Positions 7,524-14,875 of a stretch of 19,083 bases of DNA are shown piece after piece (positions within the stretch are counted from its first letter, which is position 1; the number at the start of each line of letters is the position of its first letter). The notes beneath the pieces are model-generated. The model made no database searches and had not been told where the DNA came from. It saw only the letters and a list, made by a program, of their open reading frames with translations. Both the position numbers and the translations under genes were made by a program. Source of the stretch: Scytonema sp. UIC 10036 (GTDB lineage: Bacteria > Cyanobacteriota > Cyanobacteriia > Cyanobacteriales > Nostocaceae); NCBI RefSeq assembly GCF_009725235.1, contig NZ_WJFC01000249.1, positions 1-19,083 on the forward strand, read 5' to 3'.

Positions 7524-8387
7524 TTAAAAAGGACGACTACCAGCAAGACTGACTCGCTTCATGACACGTCGATAGCTTGGATCGAATGCTTGACGGTAAT
7601 GTAACGTAGCTTGGTTATCCCAATAAACAATGTCGCCTACAGACCATTTATGTTTGTAGTAAAACTGGGGCTGATTGAGATGTTGTCTCAATTGTTCAAT
7701 CAGTTCTGACCCTTCTTGTGGATCTAAGCCCACAATTTCAACCTCTGTGGTATAGCCTAGGTAAAGGATTTTTCTTCCAGATTCAGGGTGAGTTCTAACT
7801 AAAGGATGGGGAAAAACAGGGCTAATGAGGGGGATACTCTTATCAAAACGGTACTTTGATTTTGGTCGATCGCGGTCTCTTAAGAACGGGTTGTATGTAA
7901 TCAACTGTAACTTAGCAATTCGTTGCTTTGTTGCTTCATCTAACTCTTCATAAGCCAAATTGAGATTTAACCAGTAAGTATCTCCACCTTCAGGAGGGAC
8001 TTCAAGAGCGTGGAGCAATGACCCACTTGAAGGATAAGGAGTCCAATGATGATCTGAATGGAAAGCAAGTTCGCCAGTACCAGTGTATCCACCATCTACA
8101 TTAGAAATGGGAATGACAACTGGAGTAACCCCAGGCTCAGAAGCCAGTACTGGAATGTCGTCTGGTGGGATGAACAGAGAACCAAAATAAAAAGCAAAAT
8201 TTAAGAGTTCGTCATCAGTAAGGTTCTGATTTTTAAAAATCAGAATATGGCGATCGCGCAACGCTTGTTTGAGTTGTAATATCACCTCTGGTACAACAGG
8301 TTTACTAGCATCTAATCCAGTGACTACAGCACCTAAAGGAGCATCTAGGGGAGTGATTTTAAATTCTGTTAATGTCAATGCAGGCAT
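7524..8387 (-). CDS. tauD: TauD/TfdA-family Fe(II)/2-oxoglutarate dioxygenase (taurine dioxygenase-like)
   Basis: A 287-residue non-haem iron enzyme that would hydroxylate a sulfonate such as taurine next to sulfur, releasing sulfite, with 2-oxoglutarate as co-substrate. The facial triad is visible: H110 and D112 in FHSDHHW, and the distal His263 in LHYRQAFD. Arg274, eleven residues further, is placed to bind 2-oxoglutarate. The N-terminus GAVVTGLDASKP and the segment RHILIFKNQNLTDDE are family-typical. Length matches TauD. The ATG at 8387 has AGGGAAA about eight bases upstream. It starts 42 bases after the ssuA stop and is probably co-transcribed. The substrate could be taurine, another sulfonate or a sulfate ester (AtsK-like enzymes share these motifs); the family call is firm, the substrate is inferred from neighbours. 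Confidence 0.88.
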   Translation of the reverse strand: MPALTLTEFKITPLDAPLGAVVTGLDASKPVVPEVILQLKQALRDRHILIFKNQNLTDDELLNFAFYFGSLFIPPDDIPVLASEPGVTPVVIPISNVDGGYTGTGELAFHSDHHWTPYPSSGSLLHALEVPPEGGDTYWLNLNLAYEELDEATKQRIAKLQLITYNPFLRDRDRPKSKYRFDKSIPLISPVFPHPLVRTHPESGRKILYLGYTTEVEIVGLDPQEGSELIEQLRQHLNQPQFYYKHKWSVGDIVYWDNQATLHYRQAFDPSYRRVMKRVSLAGSRPF

Positions 8388-8429
8388 GATATATTTCCCT
8401 ATTTTGACGATCTGTCAACTCATAACTCT

Positions 8430-9533
8430 TTACTGTCTTGCTAAAACTTCTTGAGGAGTGATTTTAGCGTATTCGTCAGGACTGAGAAAGCCATCTCTTA
8501 CATTGACTTTTTTAGGTATCAAGCCCTGACTGTACCACATATCTGCAACCTCTTGTTGCTTGTTGATAACTTGTTCGGTAATTGGTTTTAACCCCCATTC
8601 ATATTTTCCGTGCATTTTCTCTAGTGTCGGAACATCTAGTTGAGTCACTGGAGCAAGAAGTTGTGCCATTTCTTTACGATTGCTTTTAGACCAGACTTCT
8701 GCTTTTTGCAGTTCTTCAAAAAATATTTTGATAAGTTCTGGGTTTTCTTGGTAAAACTTACGTGATGTGGAGTAGAAGTTACCCGTATCCCTTAACTCAC
8801 CACCGTGTAATAACTCGCGACCTATTTTCTTCTGTTCAGTTCTTGTGACAAATGGTTCCCAAATAAACCAACCATCTACTTTTCCCTGACTAAATGCCAC
8901 ATTAGCATCAGGTGGTGGCAAATAGGTAGATACGACATCGCTCAGTTTTAAACCGTCTTTTTCCAGTGCTTTTACTAAGAGATAGTGACCAATGGATGCT
9001 TTTTGAAAGGCTATTTTTTTTCCCTTTAAATCGGCAATTTTTTTCGCAGGAGAATTAGTAGGAACTAGTAGCGAAACTGTTCTACCATTAAAAGGAGTTG
9101 TCGCGAGATAGACAAGCGGTGTTCCTGCTGCTTGAGCAAAAACTGGAGGTGATTCAGCAGTCGAAGCAATATCAAGAGAACCTGCGTTGAGGGCTTCTAG
9201 TTGTTGCGGTCCTGCTGCAAACTCTGACCATACGACTTTGACGCCTTCAGGTTCCAATCTTTTTTCTAAACTACCTTGCTTTTCTAAAACTGCTAAAGGC
9301 GTAAGTTGTTTTGAACGAACAATACGTATGACTTTACTGCTGCTACTCTCAGTAACTTTCTGAGCGCTGGTATTGGTTGCTGATACTTGTTGTTGAGTTG
9401 TTGTTGGTGGTTGCGAGCTACAACCTAACAAAGTTGTAGAGAGTAATAGGCTATAACCAAATCCAAAAAGTAGGGAACGACGGGTGACTCGCGAAGTGCG
9501 CCGGGAGCTAAACTTTTTTTTCAAATTTTGCAT
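8430..9533 (-). CDS. ssuA: Sulfonate ABC transporter substrate-binding lipoprotein SsuA
   Basis: A 367-residue periplasmic binding protein of the SsuA/NitT/TauT family. The N-terminus combines a twin-arginine-like TRRSLLFGFG, a hydrophobic core and a lipobox ending LLGC (Cys about residue 38), then a Ser/Thr/Gln-rich linker, so it is likely a membrane-anchored (perhaps Tat-exported) lipoprotein. The mature part begins KVIRIVRSKQLTPLAVLEKQG and contains the family signature FAAGPQQLEALNAGSLDIA and later VDGWFIWEPFV. It delivers sulfonate to SsuC/SsuB. It is the intact counterpart of the remnant at 6920-7267, but from a different subgroup. It is followed by tauD after 42 bases. The ATG at 9533 has only a weak Shine-Dalgarno. 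Confidence 0.92.
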   Translation of the reverse strand: MQNLKKKFSSRRTSRVTRRSLLFGFGYSLLLSTTLLGCSSQPPTTTQQQVSATNTSAQKVTESSSSKVIRIVRSKQLTPLAVLEKQGSLEKRLEPEGVKVVWSEFAAGPQQLEALNAGSLDIASTAESPPVFAQAAGTPLVYLATTPFNGRTVSLLVPTNSPAKKIADLKGKKIAFQKASIGHYLLVKALEKDGLKLSDVVSTYLPPPDANVAFSQGKVDGWFIWEPFVTRTEQKKIGRELLHGGELRDTGNFYSTSRKFYQENPELIKIFFEELQKAEVWSKSNRKEMAQLLAPVTQLDVPTLEKMHGKYEWGLKPITEQVINKQQEVADMWYSQGLIPKKVNVRDGFLSPDEYAKITPQEVLARQ

Positions 9534-9688
9534 ACTGAACTCAATCTCAATATAAGGGCTTCAAAACAATCGGGCAAAATTACTGGGTCATTAATAATTC
9601 CTAACTTTGACATTCATAAGTACGTAGCTTTTCACTCGATTACTTCATTTTTTTTTCTATAAATAATTTTAAATACATAAAAATCGAG

Positions 9689-10105
9689 TTAATGACTAAT
9701 GACTATATCTGACTTTCTTAAGGATTGACTTTGTTCGCTCAATCCTGGTATTGCAAGAGGTGCAATGAAACAGCCTAGCATCACTAAAAGTGAGATGCTA
9801 AAGATGAAATTCATTCCACAATCTTCCTTCTTATCGATAGAAAAGCTCGCTAACTCTTTTGACAATTTGTTTTGTAAAGACTTGGGATTATTGTCAAACA
9901 AGAAAAGAGTGAGATTACCTAACCCTACCTGGTACATTGAGTTTGTATTATCAATGCGAGCGTAGGAAGAAGTGTCTTCTATTTCTTCTATTTCTGTCTT
10001 TTCGGACAGATCGTCTATTGGGCTAAGTACAACTTGGTTCTTAGTCAATTGTGACTTTTTGTTAGAAAGTTTTTGCAATTCTAAAAAACTAGAGGAGGCT
10101 ACCAT
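9689..10105 (-). CDS. Unrecognised 138-residue protein with one C-terminal membrane segment
   Basis: I do not recognise this protein. Residues 1-95 are polar with clusters of Lys, Ser, Asn and acidic residues (EKTEIEEIEDTS). Residues about 97-120 (MNFIFSISLLVMLGCFIAPL) form one clear hydrophobic helix, followed by a short polar tail. It looks like a small tail-anchored or single-pass protein with a cytoplasmic N-terminal domain. It sits between the terminator of the DszC-like gene and ssuA, in the same orientation, 155 bases before ssuA. It may be the first gene of an ssuA-tauD transcript or an unrelated insertion. The start is uncertain: the region before ATG 10105 has no good Shine-Dalgarno. 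Its stop lies at two TAATGAC heptamers (9690-9703). Lower GC and no known motif leave it at moderate confidence as a real gene. Confidence 0.55.
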   Translation of the reverse strand: MVASSSFLELQKLSNKKSQLTKNQVVLSPIDDLSEKTEIEEIEDTSSYARIDNTNSMYQVGLGNLTLFLFDNNPKSLQNKLSKELASFSIDKKEDCGMNFIFSISLLVMLGCFIAPLAIPGLSEQSQSLRKSDIVISH

Positions 10106-10134
10106 GATTCAGTTAAAGAAAATTAAAATGTAGG

Positions 10135-10161
10135 AAAAAGGGTGGTTTTAAGCCACCCTTT
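10135..10161 (-). terminator. Rho-independent terminator of the DszC-like gene
   Basis: On the minus strand a 9 bp stem (AAAGGGTGG and CCACCCTTT) with a seven-base loop is followed directly by more T residues, giving a run of five. It lies about 60 bases after the stop of the monooxygenase gene and about 30 bases before the start of the 138-residue gene. The sulfonate cluster is therefore probably split into at least two transcripts. Confidence 0.75.
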
Positions 10162-10191
10162 GTTGGAAGAGCAAAGGAAAAAGTTATGGCT

Positions 10192-10226
10192 TGGTCACTG
10201 CTCACTGATTACTGGTCACTGTTAAC
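10192..10226. repeat. Degenerate heptamer array (TGGTCAC type) over the stop of the DszC-like gene
   Basis: Units TGGTCAC, TGCTCAC, TGATTAC, TGGTCAC and TGTTAAC run in 7-base register from 10192 to 10226. The TAA stop of the minus-strand gene (10222-10224) is inside the last unit. Confidence 0.7.
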
Positions 10227-11418
10227 TGTATTGAGTAATGACTGGTAACTCATTATTTAGTACCCAATTTCCTATATCGCGAAACTTGTAATCTACTGGA
10301 TCGTGAAGGGTAAAGGTACGCAAATCCCGCCAATAACGGTCAAAGCCGTATTGATTGGCAGTAGACCGAGTACCCGTAACGTTAAAGATATTAGTTACTA
10401 TCTCTAGCCCTACTGTAGTCGCAAAGGCTTTGGCAGAAAAAACTGCGATCGCAACTTCCCCCCGTTCCTGATTCGTTAACTCAACTCCTTTATCCCAGGC
10501 TTGCTGGACTTGTAAAGCAACGCGATCGGCTAAGGTAGTGGCAGCTTGAAGTTTTGTCCAAAATTCACCGTAGTTGTGCAAAATATAAGGATCTAATGTC
10601 GCACTCTCTACCCCTGAAGTAATCCAAGGCTTTGTCTGAGTTGATGTATAGTGTTTTGCTGCTGTAAAAGCTCCTTCAGTTATACCAAGATATACATAGG
10701 TTTTTGTTAATTGAGCGATGATTCCCAAAAATGTAGCAAAAGCATTGTCAGGAGGAGTAGGATATCCCAAAACTTCATTGTTGTAGACCAAAACATTATG
10801 AAATGTAAAAGTAGCGCTATCTGTTCGCCTCTGTCCAAAGTTATCCCAATCTTGAAGAGACTCTAAGCCTTCTCTATCTTTAGGAATCACAAAAGTGAGG
10901 GGCACTTCAACACCATCTTGAACAGCAGCAAACACTCGCAAATCAGAGATCCCAACTCCAGTGCCAAAACTTTTCACACCATCAACACGAAAATGCTCGC
11001 CATCCGGACTAATTTTTAGCCGAGTGTCACGCGTGTTGATAGCATTAGCCCAAAATAAATTCTTTTGTACAGTTTCCCGATAATACCTGTCTTTTTGTTC
11101 GGGCGTACCAGCAACATGACTTAAAGCTGTGAGATTTAGATGGTTACCATACAGCTGTCCAATAGATCCATCAGCCTTAGAAAGTTCTTGGACTATTTTC
11201 AAAGCTTCTACCCAAGTAGCCCCAATACCACCATATTCTTTTGGAACTATCAGGGGCAATAAACCAGTTTCACGCAGTCGCTGCACTTCTATATCTGGAG
11301 TTCCCGCTCGGGTATCTCGCTCAACTGCTGTTTTAGCAAGTTCCTGAGATAAAGAAGAAGCAATTGCAATCCAATCTTGGGCTTTTTGAAGCTCTTTAGT
11401 GTCTAGGAGTTGAACCAT
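10222..11418 (-). CDS. DszC/SfnB-like FMNH2-dependent monooxygenase (acyl-CoA dehydrogenase fold)
   Basis: A 398-residue flavoprotein of the acyl-CoA dehydrogenase superfamily, closest in pattern to DszC (dibenzothiophene monooxygenase) and SfnB rather than to fatty-acid enzymes. Shared landmarks are AVERDTRAG near residue 33, LLPLIVPKEYGG at 53-64, DGSIGQLYGNHL with the active-site-region His, DGVKSFGTGVG, a middle beta domain ending FHNVLVYNNEVLG, and the C-terminal YGFDRYWRDLRTFTLHDP with the HDP histidine kept. DszC has HTLHDP; here the first His is Phe. It would oxidise an organosulfur compound using FMNH2 from an unlinked reductase. The ATG at 11418 has AGGA eight bases upstream. It follows ssuB by 76 bases and is ended by a terminator. 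Substrate is inferred from context, not from sequence. Confidence 0.85.
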   Translation of the reverse strand: MVQLLDTKELQKAQDWIAIASSLSQELAKTAVERDTRAGTPDIEVQRLRETGLLPLIVPKEYGGIGATWVEALKIVQELSKADGSIGQLYGNHLNLTALSHVAGTPEQKDRYYRETVQKNLFWANAINTRDTRLKISPDGEHFRVDGVKSFGTGVGISDLRVFAAVQDGVEVPLTFVIPKDREGLESLQDWDNFGQRRTDSATFTFHNVLVYNNEVLGYPTPPDNAFATFLGIIAQLTKTYVYLGITEGAFTAAKHYTSTQTKPWITSGVESATLDPYILHNYGEFWTKLQAATTLADRVALQVQQAWDKGVELTNQERGEVAIAVFSAKAFATTVGLEIVTNIFNVTGTRSTANQYGFDRYWRDLRTFTLHDPVDYKFRDIGNWVLNNELPVITQYS

Positions 11419-11494
11419 TCACCAATTCCTCTCTTATTATAATGACTGGTTATTAGGCATCGGGTATCACTCTTTCTCTCTCGGTCTTGTGAAG

Positions 11495-12283
11495 CTAATG
11501 AATCACTTCTACTAGCTCGCGATCGCTTTTCTGTTCCTGCTTGTTCATGACACGTTGCAGAATGTGTTCTACAGTCTGAGCAAAAACTGGGTTTCCTCTT
11601 GCTCTGGGACGAGGAAGGGCAATTCTTTGATCCATTGCGATCGCCCCATCTTCAATTAACACCACTCGATCTGCCAAAACTACTGCTTCTTCGACATCGT
11701 GGGTAATCAAGATGGTAGTAAATTTCTGTTCTTGCCACAAATCCTCTAGCAATTGCTGCATTTCGATACGAGTTAGAGCATCTAAGGCTCCAAGAGGTTC
11801 ATCTAGAAGCAATAACGAGGGCTTTCCAGCTAACGCTCTTGCCAAAGCTACCCGTTGGCGCTGTCCCCCGGAAAGTACCGCAGGCCATTCATGAGCGCGA
11901 TCTTCAAGTCCTACACATCGAAGAACGTGCAAGGCGGTCTGCTTTGCATACACTTTAGATTTAGAATTAAACAAACCCACTTCCACATTTGCCAGCACCC
12001 GTTGCCAAGGCAAAAGACGCGCATCCTGAAACATCATTCGCACTTTTGAATTGAGGCGACCGTGCGATTGATTCCCATCTAAATACACTCTCCCTGTAGT
12101 TGGAGCATCTAGCCCTGCAATTAGGCGTAGCATTGTACTCTTTCCACACCCACTGCGACCTACAATGGCTACAAACTCTCCTGGCATGATATCCAAATCC
12201 AAGCCTCTTAAGACTGTTTTGGTTCCAAAGGACTTCTTTAGTCTTTCCAGTTTTAAATGCATTCCACGGGTTTCAAAATCCAT
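11495..12283 (-). CDS. ssuB: Aliphatic sulfonate ABC transporter ATPase SsuB
   Basis: A 262-residue ABC ATPase of the SsuB/NrtD/TauB group, energising sulfonate import through SsuC. All motifs are intact: Walker [10 protein letters not shown] at residues 42-50, Q-loop [13 protein letters not shown] (the DARLLPW form is typical of SsuB), signature LSGGQRQR, Walker B LLLLDEP, and H-loop ITHDVEEA. No membrane segment is present. The open frame can start at a TTG (12301), but the ATG at 12283 is preferred: GGAGG lies eleven bases upstream, overlapping the TTG. It is the first gene of the cluster, separated from its permease gene by about 5.7 kb of sulfonate genes, and is followed by the DszC-like gene after 76 bases. 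Confidence 0.93.
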   Translation of the reverse strand: MDFETRGMHLKLERLKKSFGTKTVLRGLDLDIMPGEFVAIVGRSGCGKSTMLRLIAGLDAPTTGRVYLDGNQSHGRLNSKVRMMFQDARLLPWQRVLANVEVGLFNSKSKVYAKQTALHVLRCVGLEDRAHEWPAVLSGGQRQRVALARALAGKPSLLLLDEPLGALDALTRIEMQQLLEDLWQEQKFTTILITHDVEEAVVLADRVVLIEDGAIAMDQRIALPRPRARGNPVFAQTVEHILQRVMNKQEQKSDRELVEVIH

Positions 12284-12355
12284 TTCAACAAAGACCTCCA
12301 ATAATTAGACCGTGTATACTCTATGTCAGTTGCTATGTTATTAAGCTTGCAATCT

Positions 12356-12379
12356 ACGGTTATTTGATAAGGTTACCGT
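12356..12379. promoter_or_regulatory. Dyad upstream of ssuB, candidate operator
   Basis: A 24-base imperfect palindrome has outer arms ACGGT and ACCGT and an inner TTAT-TTG-ATAA dyad. It lies 73-96 bases upstream of the ssuB ATG. Position and shape would suit a LysR-type activator such as a CysB/Cbl relative, which is how ssu genes are often controlled elsewhere, but no such gene is in the window. A possible -10 element, TATACA, occurs about 30 bases upstream of the ATG. Confidence 0.3.
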
Positions 12380-12453
12380 AATTTGTTTCTAATAATTTTG
12401 CATAGTTTTATAGCAAAAGCAAGTGTAGTTTGTAAAAAATTACAAACAGTCTC

Positions 12454-12552
12454 TCAAAAAGCCATGAAGTAACCAGCAACTAAACGCATTTGACTGCCTT
12501 TGCCACCTGCAATATCGCCTTTCAAACCAAGAGCCAGTACACTGTTAACCAG
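12454..12552 (-). pseudogene. 3' tail of an interrupted protein gene (beta-barrel-like C-terminus)
   Basis: A minus-strand frame reads VLALGLKGDIAGGKGSQMRL, then VAGYFMAF and a TGA stop at 12454-12456. Alternating polar/hydrophobic residues and a terminal Phe resemble the last strands of an outer-membrane beta barrel. It is cut off upstream by a hairpin (12553-12569) and the IS5-type transposase end, so the gene was probably interrupted by an insertion. The family is not identified. Confidence 0.4.
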
Positions 12553-12569
12553 ACATCCTAAGAGGATGT
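12553..12569. repeat. Small hairpin at the inferred IS end
   Basis: ACATCCT and AGGATGT form a perfect 7 bp stem around AAG, between the transposase stop (12595) and the coding tail ending at 12552. It is likely part of the terminal region of the degraded insertion sequence. Confidence 0.4.
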
Positions 12570-12594
12570 TTGAAAAGTTATGGAGGGTAAGATT

Positions 12595-12724
12595 TTATGC
12601 TAATCGCCTCACCATGATGCGAATCATGGCAATGTAAACAAACGTCTCTGCGGTTTCAGGCAGTAGCTCGTAGTCTTTGTTCAACCTTCGACACCAAGTC
12701 AGCCAGCCCAAGGTTCGCTCGACG
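12595..12724 (-). pseudogene. IS5-family transposase C-terminal fragment
   Basis: The last roughly 42 residues of a DDE transposase of the IS5 superfamily are clear: VERTLGWLTWCRRLNKDYEL, then a PETAETFVYIAMIRIMVRRLA-like end and stop at 12595. VERT-GW carries the final catalytic Glu of the DDE triad. Everything upstream of the Val is missing and is replaced by a TnpB fragment in another frame. The longer open frame covering both (up to 12801) is an artefact of the junction. Confidence 0.8.
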
Positions 12725-12967
12725 AGCTTTATACTCCATTTGTCTGCGAAACTCATAAAAGCCAACATCACTAACTGCTGCCGACAGTTTAGAGTTAGCA
12801 ATCATTCCACTCACATTCAAATCTTCAATTTTAGTGTGAGCGTACTTTTGACAAATGCCCGTAGTTGTTTTGTGCAAAAAATCAATGCGTTTGTCAGCTA
12901 TGCGTTTGTGATACTTTGCTAGCTTTGCATAATACTTCTTTGCATTATTTGAAGCTTTTTCTCCAAA
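12725..12967 (-). pseudogene. IS200/IS605-type TnpB (OrfB) internal fragment
   Basis: The minus-strand frame encodes a central TnpB segment: NNAKKYYAKLAKYHKRIADK, RIDFLHKTTTGICQKYAHTK, then IEDLNVSGMIANSKLSAAVS and DVGFYEFRRQMEYKA. IEDLNVSGM is the region holding the RuvC-like catalytic Glu of TnpB, and DVG-EF-RQ-EYKA is the adjacent conserved block. N-terminal and C-terminal parts, including the zinc ribbon, are missing, so it is inactive. It joins the IS5-type fragment within about 12720-12727. Confidence 0.8.
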
Positions 12968-13034
12968 CCATCAGACAGATATATTATTAACTTTTTGTGT
13001 TAGCAATAATACAGTGTTTAGTATATTAAACAGA

Positions 13035-13085
13035 GAAAAAAACCCTGCAACAAGACTTACGGGGCAATCATAGCAGGTGCAGGGT
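13035..13085 (-). terminator. Rho-independent terminator-like hairpin on the minus strand
   Basis: A perfect 8 bp stem, ACCCTGCA (13042-13049) and TGCAGGGT (13078-13085), has a 28-base loop. On the minus strand it is followed by a run of seven T. It would stop transcription coming from nagZ or the IS debris before it reached the ssuB promoter. The long loop lowers certainty. Confidence 0.5.
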
Positions 13086-13232
13086 AGACAACAATTTAGA
13101 TTACAAACCTTAATCTCTAATTTTTACTTATTGGCAGGAAATGTTATATGACCAATAGGAAGATATAATTATTAAGCTTTTACGTGATTATTAATACACT
13201 ATTTTAGACTTTAAAGAAAAAATATTCGGGAG

Positions 13233-13522
13233 TAATTACTGTACGTTCGCTCATTTTTAAAGAGCAAGCTTTATTTAAGCTTTACAGGGCTTATAATCGG
13301 TGGCGATGCAATCGATTCAGGGATTTTTGTCTCCCACTGAGCTTTTGGCCATTTTTATGATTGATGCTATCCCTATGCCCAATTGACCGCCTCTGGAAGC
13401 CTTCTGTGATGGTCATAAATTTGACTGACAAATAACGGCTTACTTAAAAATCTCCTTTTTCCTTTTGCATCAAGGCTTTAATTCCCCTCTGGCTCTCGAA
13501 ATAAGCGAACGTACAGTAATTA
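13233..13522. mobile_element. 290 bp element with perfect 19 bp terminal inverted repeats
   Basis: TAATTACTGTACGTTCGCT at 13233-13251 is repeated exactly inverted at 13504-13522. Inside, on the minus strand, a 41-codon frame (13291-13416) starts MTITEGFQRRSIGHRDSINH and ends LNRLHRHRL and stop, about 40 bases before the left end. Near the other end is a short frame MQKEKGDF and stop. This layout fits an insertion sequence that lost its centre, leaving transposase head and tail, or a non-autonomous MITE mobilised by a related full-length IS. I cannot name the IS family, and no convincing target duplication is seen. Confidence 0.75.
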
Positions 13523-13730
13523 AGTTTAAGTGTGACAAGCAAATCATGGGTTACGGTGTATTTTTCAATATACGTAATCCAGATATTGCTGCTGGGTTTG
13601 GTAGCTATCAAGAGCTTGGTGTTGAGATGGATTTGCGCTATTACAAAACAGCATTAACAACAGCGCAACTTTTCACGATCCAAACCCACGATAGCTGTTT
13701 TATTTGTTGTTTAATAAGTGTTTTGCATTC
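13523..13730 (+). other. Relic-like open frame between the TIR element and nagZ
   Basis: An open plus-strand frame (13465-13803) crosses the right TIR and overlaps the 3' end of nagZ, so it is not a normal gene. Its middle part, GYGVFFNIRNPDIAAGFGSY followed by QELGVEMDLRYYKTA, looks protein-like rather than random. GVFFNIRNP is reminiscent of the first strand of LLM flavin monooxygenases, but the match is short and the rest does not follow. No start with a ribosome site is visible. It is kept as an unexplained relic. Confidence 0.25.
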
Positions 13731-14825
13731 TCAATTGGATTGGAACGAGCAAGCGATCGCAAGTTCAGAGTGTTGTAAAAGTGTATTGCGATCGAGACAA
13801 TAGGGTTTGTATTGTGGAGTTGCAGCTAGTAGTTTCTCAATTCTCACTCGAGATGCTTCAACTACCGATTCAGACAGACTACCACTCTCAAGAGAGTCTG
13901 AAAAATCTCCAGCAATCTTGTGGATTCGTTCTGAGGATGAGGAAGGAAGGTTGCGAGATACAATAAATAGATCGCAGCCAGCATGAAAAGTTTGTGCCAC
14001 CGTTCCATTTTGAGTATACATATCTGAAACAGCTTTCATGTCCAAATCGTCAGACACAACTACCCCCTCAAAACCCAGTTCTTCTCGAAGAATGCTGTGC
14101 AAGATAGGTTTTGATAGCGTAGCAGGGACATTTGGATCTATTTTGGAAAACAAGATATGAGCAGTCATCATGATGGGAACTTGCTTTTCAATCAGTGCTT
14201 TAAAGGTGATAAGTTCGCGATTTCGCAGTTCCTCTACAGATAAATCAAGGGTGGGTAACTCTAAGTGAGAATCAGTGCTGGTGTCTCCATGACCTGGGAA
14301 ATGTTTGGCACATCCAATGATTCCTGAGTCTTTCAAACCAAGGTAGTAGTCAATAACACCTTGTGCGGCAATTTGCGGAGTTTCTCCAAAAGCGCGAGGT
14401 CCAATAATTGGGTTGTTAGGATTGGAGAAAATATCAGCGACAGGAGACCAAGAGACATTAATACCCAAAGATTTCAGTTCTATTCCTGTGGCTGCTGCGA
14501 TTTCACGAGATTTAGATTTGTAAAGTAAGGCATGAGGAAATCGGGTTAGAGGTGGTGGCGTGCGATGGACTCGACCACCTTCATGATCTAGAGTGAGGAA
14601 CATCGAATCGCGATCGCTGTACAGCTTTATTTGGTCTATCAACTCACTAAAGCTTTGCAACCAAACTTCATAGGGAGCATCGTAACGGAAGTTTTTTTGA
14701 AAGAAAATAACTCCAATCGGTTTTAACTCATTCAGTATACGTTTATCGTCATCATTGAGTGTAGTTCCGGAAATACCAACAATCAGATGATTTCCAAAAC
14801 ATTGTGGTGTTTGTGTTCCTAGCAT
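13731..14825 (-). CDS. nagZ: Glycoside hydrolase family 3 beta-N-acetylhexosaminidase NagZ
   Basis: A 364-residue cytosolic-type NagZ that would remove N-acetylglucosamine from peptidoglycan fragments during wall recycling. Diagnostic GH3 motifs are present: LDHEGGRVHR, the catalytic His/Asp loop KHFPGHGDTSTDSHLELP, MMTAHILF, and the nucleophile Asp within VVSDDLDM. No signal peptide is seen. The frame is open to a TTG at 14840, but the ATG at 14825 is preferred because AGGAGGG lies directly upstream and within the TTG-started extension. The family's C-terminus is usually shorter on sequence variation; here it ends without obvious domains. Its 5' end, including the ribosome site, is duplicated at 15269-15369 ahead of the UPF0175 gene. 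Confidence 0.92.
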   Translation of the reverse strand: MLGTQTPQCFGNHLIVGISGTTLNDDDKRILNELKPIGVIFFQKNFRYDAPYEVWLQSFSELIDQIKLYSDRDSMFLTLDHEGGRVHRTPPPLTRFPHALLYKSKSREIAAATGIELKSLGINVSWSPVADIFSNPNNPIIGPRAFGETPQIAAQGVIDYYLGLKDSGIIGCAKHFPGHGDTSTDSHLELPTLDLSVEELRNRELITFKALIEKQVPIMMTAHILFSKIDPNVPATLSKPILHSILREELGFEGVVVSDDLDMKAVSDMYTQNGTVAQTFHAGCDLFIVSRNLPSSSSERIHKIAGDFSDSLESGSLSESVVEASRVRIEKLLAATPQYKPYCLDRNTLLQHSELAIACSFQSN

Positions 14826-14851
14826 TTTCCCTCCTAACAACTTTATATGTG

Positions 14852-14875
14852 AGGATGGGTCAGAACGCCCATCCT
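14852..14875. terminator. Hairpin between the UPF0175 gene and nagZ
   Basis: AGGATGGG and CCCATCCT form a perfect 8 bp stem with an eight-base loop. There is no T-run on the minus strand, so it is more likely a dispersed palindrome or part of the nagZ leader than a true terminator. It sits about 27 bases upstream of the nagZ ATG. Confidence 0.35.

Noticed and set aside
10096..10133. Plus-strand mini-ORF MIQLKKIKM with a good AGAGGAGG site
   Set aside because: Only nine codons, opposite the start of the 138-residue gene; the Shine-Dalgarno-like string is part of that gene's Ala-Ser-Ser codons. No further support.
13540..13700. Possible N-terminus of a second LLM monooxygenase (GVFFNIRNP)
   Set aside because: The match is limited to about nine residues and the following sequence does not continue the family pattern, so it is listed only as an unexplained relic.
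13731..14840. nagZ start at TTG 14840
   Set aside because: The extension is five codons and contains the ribosome binding site of the ATG at 14825, which is a better start.
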